A stretch of 64,000 bases of DNA from Kutzneria sp. CA-103260 (GCF_018263855.1 NZ_CP073318.1:3472001-3536000), one strand, 5' to 3'; shown: positions 1-8,748, counted from the first letter of the stretch. Translations and numbers: made by a program. The notes: generated by a model from the sequence alone, not told the origin.

Positions 1-3
1 ATG

Positions 4-48
4 ACGTCATGCGTCCGAACCAGACAGGCCGGCTCGAACGCATGACGT
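4..48 (-). terminator. Hairpin downstream of the neocarzinostatin-like gene
   Basis: An 11-base arm at 4-14 (ACGTCATGCGT) is perfectly complementary to 38-48 (ACGCATGACGT), with a 23-base loop. It sits 8 bases past the stop of the minus-strand gene ending at 56, where a transcript of the region 1 operon would end. There is no T-tract, which is common in actinomycetes. Termination is inferred from position. Confidence 0.5.
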
Positions 49-55
49 TCACCTG

Positions 56-526
56 TCAGCCACCGAAACTGATCGGAACCGGGTTCGCAAAAATGCCCGG
101 GTACGCAATGCTACCGGCCGTGACTGCACAACCTCGAGCCACACCGCAATCGACGTGTCCCGCCGGCTTTCCGGTCAGCGGATTGGTTCCGTTGAATTCC
201 CGACGGACGGTTAGCTGGGTTTGGAATTCACCGCGCGCGCCGACGGTCACTACTGCGCCGTCCGCATCATTACAGCTGATCTGCGCCGGATCCGCGGGCC
301 TGTTGCATTGCACGACGCCGACGCGGTCTCCGGCCGTGAAGCCGCTACCGACCACCACCGTCGCCTGGGCATCGACCAGCCCGCTCGATTGATCCACCGC
401 GATTGTCGGCGATGCCGCGAACGCCGGAGAAGTTCCCACGATCGCTGTGCCGGCGCTTGCCGACAACACCACCGCGAGCATCACCGCCAGCTTAGGCGCG
501 ATACCCGGATTACCAAACGTGATCAT
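56..526 (-). CDS. Secreted neocarzinostatin-family apoprotein
   Basis: This 156-residue protein has an N-terminal signal peptide (hydrophobic core about residues 12-30, cleavage expected after AFA at 35-37). The mature chain of about 119 residues resembles the immunoglobulin-like apoprotein of neocarzinostatin: an SSGL motif near its start, two cysteines 9 residues apart (QC...SCN), a QLTVRREF stretch, a second cysteine pair (VDC...GC) and a PISF end. Known members bind and carry enediyne chromophores outside the cell; others have no known ligand. The ATG at 526 has GGAAGGG upstream and lies 34 bases after the radical SAM stop, so the two genes are probably co-transcribed. No enediyne PKS is visible, so the ligand is unknown; a hydrophobic terpenoid from this cluster is one possibility. 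Confidence 0.82.
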   Translation of the reverse strand: MITFGNPGIAPKLAVMLAVVLSASAGTAIVGTSPAFAASPTIAVDQSSGLVDAQATVVVGSGFTAGDRVGVVQCNRPADPAQISCNDADGAVVTVGARGEFQTQLTVRREFNGTNPLTGKPAGHVDCGVARGCAVTAGSIAYPGIFANPVPISFGG

Positions 527-560
527 GACAGTTTCACCCTTCCATTGGAGGCACGGTGCC

Positions 561-2510
561 TCACTCGGAAATATCTGTAGCCGCACCGCTTCGACCGAGC
601 AACTGCCACTCGAGTCGCCCCATGTAGTAGACAATTTCTTCATGATTGGTCGAGGGTAGGAAGTGGTTGGCACCGACCTTGTAGTAGATCGAGCTGACTA
701 TCTCCCGGATGACATGGTCGTACGGTTCCTCTCGACGAAGCGCCAGCACCAGGGCTGGCACGTCGCAATCAAGCCGGACGTCGCGCCATACATAGAACTT
801 CTCGCCGTTCACCTCGACCTGCGGGAGGCTTTCGTTGGCATAGCGCGGTGATACTTCGCGTCCCGGACCGGTGTAGGCCGGGAGCGTCAGCAGGTCGTAT
901 TCGAACACGCTGTCCAGCAACGAACGAACCGCCTGTGGCACCAGCGGCATGAGCGACTCGTTCCACCAGCGCCGCAACACTTCCTTGGCCTCGTCGTCAC
1001 CATACACATGGGCAAGGACGGGAGCCAACACATCGGAATCGGTGAACGAGTTGAACATGCCGTTGCGGTACGGCTCGACGCCAGAACTGTCATCGGTCTC
1101 GAACCAGGCCATCAGCGATCGGATCACCTCTGACTGCGTTATCCCGCCAAGGGCGCGTAGCGGTGCCCAGATGTACCGGAAGACCGGGTTCTCGGCGACC
1201 AGCCTGGACACGAAGATGAACCGGTGCATGTACTGGTTGTCCCACGCCGGCATGGTGTCGTGGGACAGCAGGTATTCGAAGTCATCGGTGTTGCCCCGGA
1301 CGGTGACCAGCCCGAACTTCTCCCTGTCCCGCTGGTACGTGGTGTTCGGCAGGATCAGCATCGGGTAGACCGCGACCCGGGAGACGTGGTTGGCGAGCCG
1401 GTCGTACCCCTTCATGAACGAGTCGATGGTCTCCCCGGGAGCGCCCCAGATGAGCTCGGCGTAACAGTCGAGCCCTTCCCGGCCGAGCCACTCAGCCAGA
1501 CTCTCCCAATCATTGACCTTCATGTTGCGCCGGTTCATCAGGTCGAGAGTGTTCTCGTCCAACGTCTGCAGCGCGAGGGTGAAGGAGCTGTGCAGCCCGG
1601 CATCCTTCATCGACTTGACGATCTCATAGAAGACCTTGGACTTGTTCTTGGCCCAGGAAGTCTCGATACTCCTGGGGAATCCGTACTCGGCGCGGATGTC
1701 GATGACGTCCTGAACGAACTCGAGATCGATCGGCATCATCCCGAAGTTCGCGTCACACAGCACGATCGTATGCACCCTGTACTGAGCGAATATCTCAACC
1801 TCTCGCCGGAGCCGCTCCCGAGAGAACGCGCGGACGCGTTGGCCGACCGCACCGCCCCAGTAGCAGAACGAGCATTTGTACGGACAGCCTCGATTCGTCT
1901 CGAGTAGTGCGACGTCATACGGGAACTCACCGTTCTCGTCGGTCATCGGTATAACACCAGTGAGGAATGGCGAGGCGATGAGGTCGAGGTCCTCGATCCG
2001 CGGCCGGTCCTGGGTAGTGACCAGCCCGCCGGCGGCGTCCTGGAACGAGATCCCCTCGATGTCGTGTAGCACGTGTGGGGAAACTCGGTTGAGCCGGGCA
2101 AGTAACAGGTCGCGGAAGGTGAACTCGCCCTCGCCATTGACCACGATGTCGACGAAGGGGTACATGCCGAAGACACGGCCGGCCTGATGTGAGACATGGT
2201 TGCCGCCGAAGACCACCCAGCCGTCCGGATTGAGCTGTTTGAAGGTCTCGGCGAGCGCGGCGAATTCTCGGTAATTCCAACCGAGCACAGAGAAGGCGAT
2301 AACGTCGGGCACATCGGCACGGAAAAGCTTGTTAGCCATGCCGAAGAGAGTGCTGCCGCCGTCGAAGTTGTGGATCTGGATGTCCACATTCGCGGCGATG
2401 TGTTCATCCCGCAGCGCGGTCGCCTTCAGATAGCCGGAAGCCAGCGGCATCGACTTGAGCGCCATAGCCCAGACCCCCTGCTGTATCAGAAAGACATTCA
2501 ATGGCGCCAT
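561..2510 (-). CDS. B12-binding-domain radical SAM enzyme
   Basis: A 649-residue protein. The N-terminal part (about residues 1-165) looks like a cobalamin-binding Rossmann domain, with a VVFGGNHVS segment near 99-107. The radical SAM barrel follows with the iron-sulfur motif C209xxxC213xFC216. The C-terminal 200 residues are family-specific. Relatives in natural-product clusters methylate unactivated carbons or phosphorus, or rearrange carbon skeletons; the reaction here cannot be read from sequence. The longest frame opens at a GTG (2528), but the ATG at 2510 has AAGGGGA at ideal spacing and is preferred. It lies 57 bases after the P450 gene ending at 2568 and ahead of the neocarzinostatin-like gene. 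Confidence 0.85.
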   Translation of the reverse strand: MAPLNVFLIQQGVWAMALKSMPLASGYLKATALRDEHIAANVDIQIHNFDGGSTLFGMANKLFRADVPDVIAFSVLGWNYREFAALAETFKQLNPDGWVVFGGNHVSHQAGRVFGMYPFVDIVVNGEGEFTFRDLLLARLNRVSPHVLHDIEGISFQDAAGGLVTTQDRPRIEDLDLIASPFLTGVIPMTDENGEFPYDVALLETNRGCPYKCSFCYWGGAVGQRVRAFSRERLRREVEIFAQYRVHTIVLCDANFGMMPIDLEFVQDVIDIRAEYGFPRSIETSWAKNKSKVFYEIVKSMKDAGLHSSFTLALQTLDENTLDLMNRRNMKVNDWESLAEWLGREGLDCYAELIWGAPGETIDSFMKGYDRLANHVSRVAVYPMLILPNTTYQRDREKFGLVTVRGNTDDFEYLLSHDTMPAWDNQYMHRFIFVSRLVAENPVFRYIWAPLRALGGITQSEVIRSLMAWFETDDSSGVEPYRNGMFNSFTDSDVLAPVLAHVYGDDEAKEVLRRWWNESLMPLVPQAVRSLLDSVFEYDLLTLPAYTGPGREVSPRYANESLPQVEVNGEKFYVWRDVRLDCDVPALVLALRREEPYDHVIREIVSSIYYKVGANHFLPSTNHEEIVYYMGRLEWQLLGRSGAATDISE

Positions 2511-2567
2511 CGGGAATTCCCCTTGCACTGAAGTTCCTACGATTAGTGAATGCTTTGTTCGGCAGCG

Positions 2568-3725
2568 TCACCACGCCACGAGTAAGGTGGCCGGCCCACT
2601 GTCGAGCGGGTGATCGGTCCAGGGGATGTCCTCCGACGTGGAGGTCATCGCGAGACCTGGCATCTGGTTCGCCAGTGCGGCGACGGCGGCGGCGATCTCC
2701 ATCCGCGCCACGGCCGCTCCGACGCAGCGATGCGGGCCGTGCCCGAACCTCAGGTGCGGTTTGGGCACTCTGGCTGGATCGAACCGGTCGGGGTCGGGGA
2801 AGCGGGCCGGATCGCGGTTCGCGGCCTCGATCCGGACAATGACCATGTCGCCGGCGGCGATGGTGTGGCCGGCTAGTTGAAGATCCTCATGAGCCCAGCG
2901 GGGAAACGCCTCGCCGCTGATTCCCGCCTGGTGGCGCAGAATCTCCTCGACAGCCGAGGCCACGGCCTGGTGGTCGCCGAGGCCACCGAGGCCGCCGGCC
3001 TGAATCAGCTTGATCACGCCGATCGACAGGGAATTGGCCGTCGTCAGTTGGCCGCCGGAAAGCAAGGAGGCAGCGGCCAGCAGCAGCTCGCGGTCGTTGA
3101 GCCGATCGTCGTCCGAATCGCGCACCGCGACCAGGGCGCTGAGCAGGTCATCGCCCGGATTCGCACGCTTGGCCGTGACCAATCCACTGAGAAACTCGAT
3201 GATTTCGTCCCACGTTGCCGCATGGCGCTCGGGGTCCGCGATCAGCACGGACACTGCCTCGGCCCAGGTGTAGAAACGCTCGCGGTCGTCCACCGGGACA
3301 CCGAGCATCTCAGTGATCACGGCGAGCGTCAGCGGCCTGGACAGGCTCGCCACGAGGTCGGCCGGCGGTCCGCCCCGCTTCACGTCCGACACGAATTCGC
3401 TGGCCAGGTGCTCTACTCGCAGCCGCAGGCCGTCCAAGGCCCGGGCGCTGAGGCCGCGAGAGATCACCCGCCGCAGCCTGGCGTGATCGTCGCCATCGCA
3501 GAGCAGTGATTCGGTGTCTGCCGAGGCACCTGGACGCAGGATCCCGAACCGACGGTCCGACAGCACACGCTGGGCGGCGTCGGCGCCGATCACCACCCAG
3601 GCGGGCTGCCCCGAGGCGGTAATGGTCCGGACCACTGGCGAGTCGAGGCGGAGTTCCGTGTAGGCCGCCGGCGGGTCCAGCGGTGACGGTCGGTCGAACG
3701 GCAAGGTGAAAGACTGAATGTCCAT
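2568..3725 (-). CDS. Cytochrome P450
   Basis: A 385-residue soluble bacterial P450. The haem loop is FGHGPHRCVG (residues 327-336, Cys334) and the K-helix ExxR is EEILR. The I-helix reads SGGQLTTA instead of the usual AGxxTT; the conserved acid before the threonine pair is Gln, which may affect proton delivery or point to an unusual reaction. The start at 3725 is firm (GGAGGAG just upstream). It is followed in the operon by the radical SAM gene and preceded by the alpha/beta hydrolase (9-base gap). A late oxidation of the cluster product is inferred; regiochemistry is unknown. Confidence 0.92.
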   Translation of the reverse strand: MDIQSFTLPFDRPSPLDPPAAYTELRLDSPVVRTITASGQPAWVVIGADAAQRVLSDRRFGILRPGASADTESLLCDGDDHARLRRVISRGLSARALDGLRLRVEHLASEFVSDVKRGGPPADLVASLSRPLTLAVITEMLGVPVDDRERFYTWAEAVSVLIADPERHAATWDEIIEFLSGLVTAKRANPGDDLLSALVAVRDSDDDRLNDRELLLAAASLLSGGQLTTANSLSIGVIKLIQAGGLGGLGDHQAVASAVEEILRHQAGISGEAFPRWAHEDLQLAGHTIAAGDMVIVRIEAANRDPARFPDPDRFDPARVPKPHLRFGHGPHRCVGAAVARMEIAAAVAALANQMPGLAMTSTSEDIPWTDHPLDSGPATLLVAW

Positions 3726-3734
3726 GATCTCCTC

Positions 3735-4547
3735 CTACGATGGCTGACCGGACAGGCCATCGAGGAACTCCCGCACCGTGTGGGTGAACCGGGCCGGCTG
3801 TTCCATGTTCAGCATGTGCCCCGCCCCGGCGAACACTTCGAGCTTCGCGTTCGGGACCGCCGAGACCACCCGCTCCACCATCTCTTTGACGTCGGAACAG
3901 TCGAGTTCGCCAACGACAGCAAGCAACGGCGTGTTGATGGCGGGCAGCCGGGCCCAGGTGTCGACCGCCTTGCCTGGCAGGACCGGGTCTGGTCGGGCGT
4001 GACGAGTGGCGGTGTGCATCGCCATTTCTCGGCATCGTTCGCGCACCGACGGACAGACCTCGTGCGGCTCACGCGCTGGCCCGTCCACCCAAAGACGCAG
4101 GTACATCTCGATGTAGGCGTCGGTGTCGCACCGCAACGCCGCGGCCTTCTGACGCTTCAGCAGGCCGACGACGAACGGGCTCTGCCAGTACTGTTCGGAG
4201 GTTCCACAGCCGCTGATGACCACGCCGCGTACCCGGTCCGGAAGGTCCATCGCGATGTCGAGAGCGCTCGTGCCTCCCATGGACTGTCCTACCAGGACAG
4301 CCGATGGCAGGTTGAGCTGATCGAGCAGGGCGATCACGTCGTCGCCACGCCAGTACGGAGTCGTCGGTGTGAAGGACTCACCATGCCCGCGCGCGTCGAG
4401 GTTGAGGACGCGGTATTCATCGAAGGCGAGCAGTTGCCGGTCCCACACCCGCCGGTCGAGCGTGCCATCGTGCAGAAACACGACCGGAGGACCGTCCCCG
4501 ACGTCGTCGTAGGCGAGGTACCCCTCGGTGAGTCCGACCTGGTTCAT
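3735..4547 (-). CDS. Alpha/beta hydrolase
   Basis: A 270-residue alpha/beta-hydrolase-fold enzyme. The nucleophile elbow is GQSMGG (Ser89), an acid lies in VVGELD, and the catalytic His is in AGAGHML near the C-terminus, so the triad is complete. The oxyanion-side HDGT motif is near residue 26. The best relatives by pattern are 3-oxoadipate enol-lactonase and haloperoxidase-type hydrolases. The ATG at 4547 overlaps the stop of the upstream acyl-CoA-dehydrogenase-like gene (ATGA) and has GGGAGGA upstream, so the two are translationally coupled. It may hydrolyse an ester, lactone or thioester intermediate; the substrate is not known. Confidence 0.88.
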   Translation of the reverse strand: MNQVGLTEGYLAYDDVGDGPPVVFLHDGTLDRRVWDRQLLAFDEYRVLNLDARGHGESFTPTTPYWRGDDVIALLDQLNLPSAVLVGQSMGGTSALDIAMDLPDRVRGVVISGCGTSEQYWQSPFVVGLLKRQKAAALRCDTDAYIEMYLRLWVDGPAREPHEVCPSVRERCREMAMHTATRHARPDPVLPGKAVDTWARLPAINTPLLAVVGELDCSDVKEMVERVVSAVPNAKLEVFAGAGHMLNMEQPARFTHTVREFLDGLSGQPS

Positions 4548-5605
4548 GCGAATCCTCCCGCGACCGCGTGATCTCCGCAACGGGCGCGGCGTTCCAGCAG
4601 CCCCAACAGCGCTGTCCTGACATCAGGCCGGCCGGCGACAACGAGGGTGAAAAGCGACTCCCTCGTCAGCCGTTGCGCATCATGGGTGCTGACCAGGCCG
4701 GCGCCTCCAACCGCGACGAGGTAGGCCGTGCAGGCTTGCTGCGCGAGTTCGGAACAAGCCGCGCGTGTCACAGGCAGGTCCGCCGGAAAAGCCATCGCCG
4801 CATCGAACTTCGTCCGCACCTGCGCGGCCCTGGCCCGCACGGCTTCCGCAATGGCCAACTGCCCGGCGGACTCCAGTAGCGCCACCGCACGCCTGAGCAG
4901 GCCCAACGCCAACGAGCCGTCGACCCGCGATCCCCTTGCCAGGCCGGCGATGTACTCGTCGCGATTGGCCCGAGTGGTGACCATCTCATCGGGAAGGTGG
5001 AGATCCCGGAACTCCAGTCGCACCGTGTTGCTGGCCTGCGCCGCGACCAAGGACAGCGGGTGAACCGCCGCGATGCCATCACCCGGCTTCGCCTCGATGA
5101 GACCGCTGACGACATCGCCGCACTGTTCATCCAACGCGGATACGTGCAAGACGTCGACCAGACCCCATCCACTCACGAACGGCACCTGGCCGTTGATCGT
5201 CCAGCCCTCGCCGGACCTGGTGGCCCGCACGTGCGGTGGAACCGGGATGGCACCGGAGAACGCGCTGCCGCCGCGCAACTCGCCGCTCGCCGCACGACCG
5301 AGATACTGTGCGCGCAGGGCCGAGTTCGGCGTCATCGCCAGTCCCATCACGACACCGTGGTGCTGCAGCCAGGTGAACGTGGTGGTGAGACAGGCGCTGG
5401 CGAGGATCTCCACCAATTCCAGGAAGTCCGGGAACTCGACGCCGAGCCCGCCGAACTCGGGTGGCGCCACGAGACCGTAGAAACCGTCCTCTGCCAGACG
5501 GTCAAAGTGACTGCCGGGTATCCGGCCGTACCGGTCGACCTCGCTCGCGGCGGGGAGCAACACCTCGTCGGCGATCTTGGCTGCCTTCTGGAGCATGTCG
5601 GTCAT
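4544..5605 (-). CDS. Acyl-CoA dehydrogenase-like flavoprotein
   Basis: A 353-residue protein of the acyl-CoA dehydrogenase fold. The N-terminal helical domain has GFYGLVAPPEFGG, the middle beta domain has WTINGQVPFVSG, and the C-terminal part is helical. The family includes true dehydrogenases and FMN- or FAD-dependent monooxygenases; I could not assign a catalytic Glu, so the reaction is open. The start at 5605 (MTDMLQK) is chosen because its ATG overlaps the stop of the upstream methyltransferase (ACATGA) with GGAG ten bases before it. It overlaps the downstream hydrolase by 4 bases. The three genes form a tightly coupled block. Confidence 0.85.
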   Translation of the reverse strand: MTDMLQKAAKIADEVLLPAASEVDRYGRIPGSHFDRLAEDGFYGLVAPPEFGGLGVEFPDFLELVEILASACLTTTFTWLQHHGVVMGLAMTPNSALRAQYLGRAASGELRGGSAFSGAIPVPPHVRATRSGEGWTINGQVPFVSGWGLVDVLHVSALDEQCGDVVSGLIEAKPGDGIAAVHPLSLVAAQASNTVRLEFRDLHLPDEMVTTRANRDEYIAGLARGSRVDGSLALGLLRRAVALLESAGQLAIAEAVRARAAQVRTKFDAAMAFPADLPVTRAACSELAQQACTAYLVAVGGAGLVSTHDAQRLTRESLFTLVVAGRPDVRTALLGLLERRARCGDHAVAGGFA

Positions 5606-6372
5606 GTGAGCGCTGCTCCATTCCTGGTCATGGGCGTGAGCTCCAGCAGGTGTAGGTGCCACTGGGCGTGCTCGGCCGCGTTCACCACGTGGTCGGGGAA
5701 GGCGTCGGCAAGCGCTTCGGGCACCGCCGACAGTTCCAACCTCTTGATCGTTCTCAGTTGGAGACCCAACTCCTCGGCCAGGTCACCTATCAGGGAGGGA
5801 TTGCCCAGGGCCTCACCGAACCAGAGATAGACCCGGCCGCCTGGATTGAGCAGATCGAGCGCGCCACGCAGAAAGCGCCGCAGTTTTGAGTACGCCGGAT
5901 CAAACATGGTCTCGTGCCAGATGGAGGAGTCGACGACGTCCTCAGGAGCATCCAGGAACGGTGGATTCCAGTAGATCCCGTCGAACCGCTCCCCAGGCCT
6001 GATCGCAGAGTACAGGTCGCTCTCCCGAGCTGTCACCCGATCGGCGACACTGTGACGCTCGGCGTTCATCTCGGTATTCCGGACCGCCGCCGGGTTGATG
6101 TCGAGTCCGACTACCGTGCGGCAGCCGGCCAGAGCTGCGAGTACCGACATAATTCCGACGCCACAGCCCATTTCCAAAAACGACGACATCTCAACGAACG
6201 GGATTTCGTCGGCGTACAGCTCACCGCCTGGCGAGTAAATGGGAGGCCACACGTCGTCCAGCAGATCCCATTCAAGTCCGACCCATTCAAAAACTGATTC
6301 CCTGCTAACATCGGAATGGTACTTGTCAATGATGTTCTGCCCGATGAGCAGCTCGAAGTCGCGCGCTTCCAT
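5602..6372 (-). CDS. Class I SAM-dependent methyltransferase
   Basis: A 256-residue protein with the SAM-binding motif LEMGCGVG (about 66-73), the acidic DIN end of strand 2 (91-93) and an NPPF motif at 136-139. NPPF/NPPY motifs are typical of methyltransferases acting on an amide or amino nitrogen (PrmC/HemK-like, RsmC-like), so an N-methyl transfer is possible, although this cluster suggests a small-molecule target. It lies between the flavin monooxygenase (85-base gap) and the acyl-CoA-dehydrogenase-like gene (4-base overlap). Which position it methylates is not predictable from the sequence. Confidence 0.85.
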   Translation of the reverse strand: MEARDFELLIGQNIIDKYHSDVSRESVFEWVGLEWDLLDDVWPPIYSPGGELYADEIPFVEMSSFLEMGCGVGIMSVLAALAGCRTVVGLDINPAAVRNTEMNAERHSVADRVTARESDLYSAIRPGERFDGIYWNPPFLDAPEDVVDSSIWHETMFDPAYSKLRRFLRGALDLLNPGGRVYLWFGEALGNPSLIGDLAEELGLQLRTIKRLELSAVPEALADAFPDHVVNAAEHAQWHLHLLELTPMTRNGAALT

Positions 6373-6457
6373 GTCGCCCTACCTTCGCGCGTAAAGGATT
6401 CGGACTAACTCGCGATCTACAATAACGCGGGATCACTCCGCGTGTCACGGAAGACAT

Positions 6458-7690
6458 TCAAACAGCGGGCGGAGCGCGGCGCAAGGTGGCTTCGCCGAAC
6501 GCGGCTGTGGCCCGAGTCGAGGGCGGTGACCAGCCCACCATGGCGTCCATCGGCCGCCGGGAAACCACCTCGGGAAGGAGCCCCCCGAGCCACACACCGC
6601 CGTTGCGGGCGGCTACCGCCGGTAGGGCTGAGCACTGGGCGAACCGCCCCATCCGTCCTGACATCCGGCTCAGCCGGGAGGTGCGGGGGCGCCGGACCCT
6701 GTCGTAGCACGCGAGGCCTTCTCGCAACGCGTCCCAGGCCGCGGCGTCGGCCACCACGTGCGCGAGCTCGACAGCGTCCTCGAGTGCCAGGCTCGCTGAC
6801 CCGACGTTCGGCGTCATCGGATGCGCCGCATCTCCGGCCAGCGCGATGCGGCCCATCGTGAAATTGTCAACTGGTCGGCTGATCTCCTCGATCTCGTCGA
6901 AGAAGATCGACGTTTCCCATGCCCTTTCCAGCAATTCCGGAATTGGATCGTGCCAGCTGCCGAACAGCGCCTGTAGCTCGCTGGCACCGTTCGCGACCGC
7001 ACGACGTGCGGATATCTTGGCGAGCGCAGAGAAATGCACCATGCCGTCCGGTAGAGGTAGAATCGAGAAACGCAGCCCCGCTCCCCAGGTCTCGGCGGCG
7101 GTCAGCGCCAGCCCATCCGATGAGACCATCGCTCGCCAGCTCACTGCGCCACCGGACCGAAGCCCCGGATGGTGCGGGTACATCATCTGGCGGGTCCGCG
7201 ACCGGATGCCGTCGGCCCCGACGAGCAATGCCGACTCAAGTTCGCGGCCTTCTACTCGCATGACCGCGGCCCTCGTCGCGTCGCCGGTGCTGACCGGCTC
7301 AGCACGCGCTCCACAATGGACAGATCCGGACGGGAGCGCCGACGCCAAAGCCCGGACCAGCGTGATCCGCGGCAGCGCCCGAATCGCCTCGCCATAACGT
7401 TTCTCGACGAACCCCAGCGGGCTGTGCGCGATCCACCGACCGCTCGGCGCCCGCACTCCGCCATCCCGCTGGATCACGGAGCACGCACGCACCATGTCAC
7501 CCAAACCGATCTCGTTCAGCGCGTGCATTCCGTTCGGGGTGATACCGATCCCTCCGCCGGTCGCCCGCAGGTCAGCGCTCCGCTCGAAGACCTGTACCGA
7601 CCATCCCTTACCGGCCAACGCGACAGCCGTTGCGAGCCCGGCGATTCCCGCCCCGACGATGTGTGCGGTGCGGCCGTGAGCAAGCGCCAT
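6458..7690 (-). CDS. FAD-dependent monooxygenase
   Basis: A 410-residue group A flavin monooxygenase (PHBH/UbiH/squalene epoxidase fold). The dinucleotide-binding motif GAGIAG is at residues 13-18, followed by QVFE; the second FAD motif GRIALAGDAAHPMTPN lies about two thirds along. The start at 7690 has GGGAGG upstream. In meroterpenoid pathways, enzymes of this fold epoxidise the terminal double bond of a prenyl chain before cyclisation; aromatic hydroxylation is the alternative. It is the first gene of the downstream half of the operon and diverges from the UbiA-like gene across 77 bases. Confidence 0.9.
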   Translation of the reverse strand: MALAHGRTAHIVGAGIAGLATAVALAGKGWSVQVFERSADLRATGGGIGITPNGMHALNEIGLGDMVRACSVIQRDGGVRAPSGRWIAHSPLGFVEKRYGEAIRALPRITLVRALASALPSGSVHCGARAEPVSTGDATRAAVMRVEGRELESALLVGADGIRSRTRQMMYPHHPGLRSGGAVSWRAMVSSDGLALTAAETWGAGLRFSILPLPDGMVHFSALAKISARRAVANGASELQALFGSWHDPIPELLERAWETSIFFDEIEEISRPVDNFTMGRIALAGDAAHPMTPNVGSASLALEDAVELAHVVADAAAWDALREGLACYDRVRRPRTSRLSRMSGRMGRFAQCSALPAVAARNGGVWLGGLLPEVVSRRPMDAMVGWSPPSTRATAAFGEATLRRAPPAV

Positions 7691-7767
7691 CGAAACCTCC
7701 CGGTGTAACCGACGCGGTCATGCGAGGATCTCGAAAAACAACACCACAAGCCGATACGATCTCAATT
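7691..7767. promoter_or_regulatory. Divergent promoter region, monooxygenase / UbiA
   Basis: These 77 bases separate the only divergent pair inside region 1, so they must hold promoters for the minus-strand block starting at 7690 and for the UbiA-like gene. I see no clear -35/-10 pair or operator. GATACGAT at 7753-7760 is a weak -10-like element for the plus strand. No ribosome binding site precedes the UbiA start, so its transcript may have a very short leader. Confidence 0.4.
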
Positions 7768-8748
7768 ATGCACACAACCCCCGGTATTCGGGTAAAACTA
7801 CTGGCACACATCGAAGCATGCCGCCCCGACACCGCCTTCTACGCTGGCACTCTCGGACTAAGCGGTGCCGTGTTGACCGGGCCGGAAGCTGCCTACCATT
7901 CCCTCGCTCTTGCATGGCTCGCGCCCACTCTCGCCTGGATCGCGTCGCTGTACGGCGGTGACTACTTCGACCGAGACCTGGACGCACTGACTAAACCACA
8001 TCGACCTATACCATCCGGCCGAATACGGGCCAGGACCGCGAAGAACTTGATGATCTTCTTCATCACAGCCGGCGTGACGCTCGCGACGCTGGTCAATCCG
8101 CTCACCGTCATACTGGCCGCATTCGCCACGGTATCCGGCATCGCCTACGCAAGCAGGCTAAAAGGGCGCGGCCTGTGGGGAAACATCATCCGCGGACTGC
8201 CGACCGCGCTGACGCTGTTCTACGGCTCGATGACGGTGCGGCCCCTACCGGACGCTGAACTCATCCCGCTGGCGTTGATGTTCTGGATCCACGATGCTGG
8301 CTCCAACCTGCTCGGCGCCCTGTGCGACCGCGACGGTGATCGTCTCGGCGGCTACCACACCTATCCCGTTCGGCGAGGTGACAGCGCCACCGTCCGCGCG
8401 CTGGTCGGGTTCTATGTCGGTTGGACAGCCTTGGGCCTGACCTGGCCAGTGCTGTTCCGGGGGAACATCAACGCTGTCGTCTACTACATCGCGATGCTCG
8501 CGTCAGTCGCGCTCGGCTCGGTGTCACTGCTGACCGTGCTGCGGGCGCCCAGGCCGATCGCCCGATCCGTTGGCCTGCGCGCCCATGAGGTCGTGGTCGT
8601 GGAGCGGATCATCCTCGGCTCGTTCCTCGTGGCCGCCGCCGGCCGGCCGGGGCTCGCCATCCTCGTGGCCGGACCATCGATGGTGCTCACCGTGGTCGCC
8701 CAACGGTTCATGCGCAGCCGGCACGAGCCGTTCCGTCCGGTCCGTTAG
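7768..8748 (+). CDS. UbiA-family prenyltransferase
   Basis: A 326-residue polytopic membrane protein. It carries both aspartate-rich motifs that bind the Mg-diphosphate: GDYFDRDLD (64-72, followed by KPHRPIPSG) and DRDGD (187-191, followed by RLGGYHTYP). The first Asn of the usual NDxxDxxxD is Gly. The family transfers isoprenoid chains to aromatic or other acceptors; some members act as class I terpene cyclases. With a cyclase and many oxidases around it, it probably sets the prenyl chain of a meroterpenoid or acts as a terpene synthase. The ATG at 7768 is preferred over an upstream in-frame ATG at 7630, which would overlap the divergent gene. It converges on the dioxygenase gene with a 36-base gap. 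Confidence 0.9.
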   Translation: MHTTPGIRVKLLAHIEACRPDTAFYAGTLGLSGAVLTGPEAAYHSLALAWLAPTLAWIASLYGGDYFDRDLDALTKPHRPIPSGRIRARTAKNLMIFFITAGVTLATLVNPLTVILAAFATVSGIAYASRLKGRGLWGNIIRGLPTALTLFYGSMTVRPLPDAELIPLALMFWIHDAGSNLLGALCDRDGDRLGGYHTYPVRRGDSATVRALVGFYVGWTALGLTWPVLFRGNINAVVYYIAMLASVALGSVSLLTVLRAPRPIARSVGLRAHEVVVVERIILGSFLVAAAGRPGLAILVAGPSMVLTVVAQRFMRSRHEPFRPVR

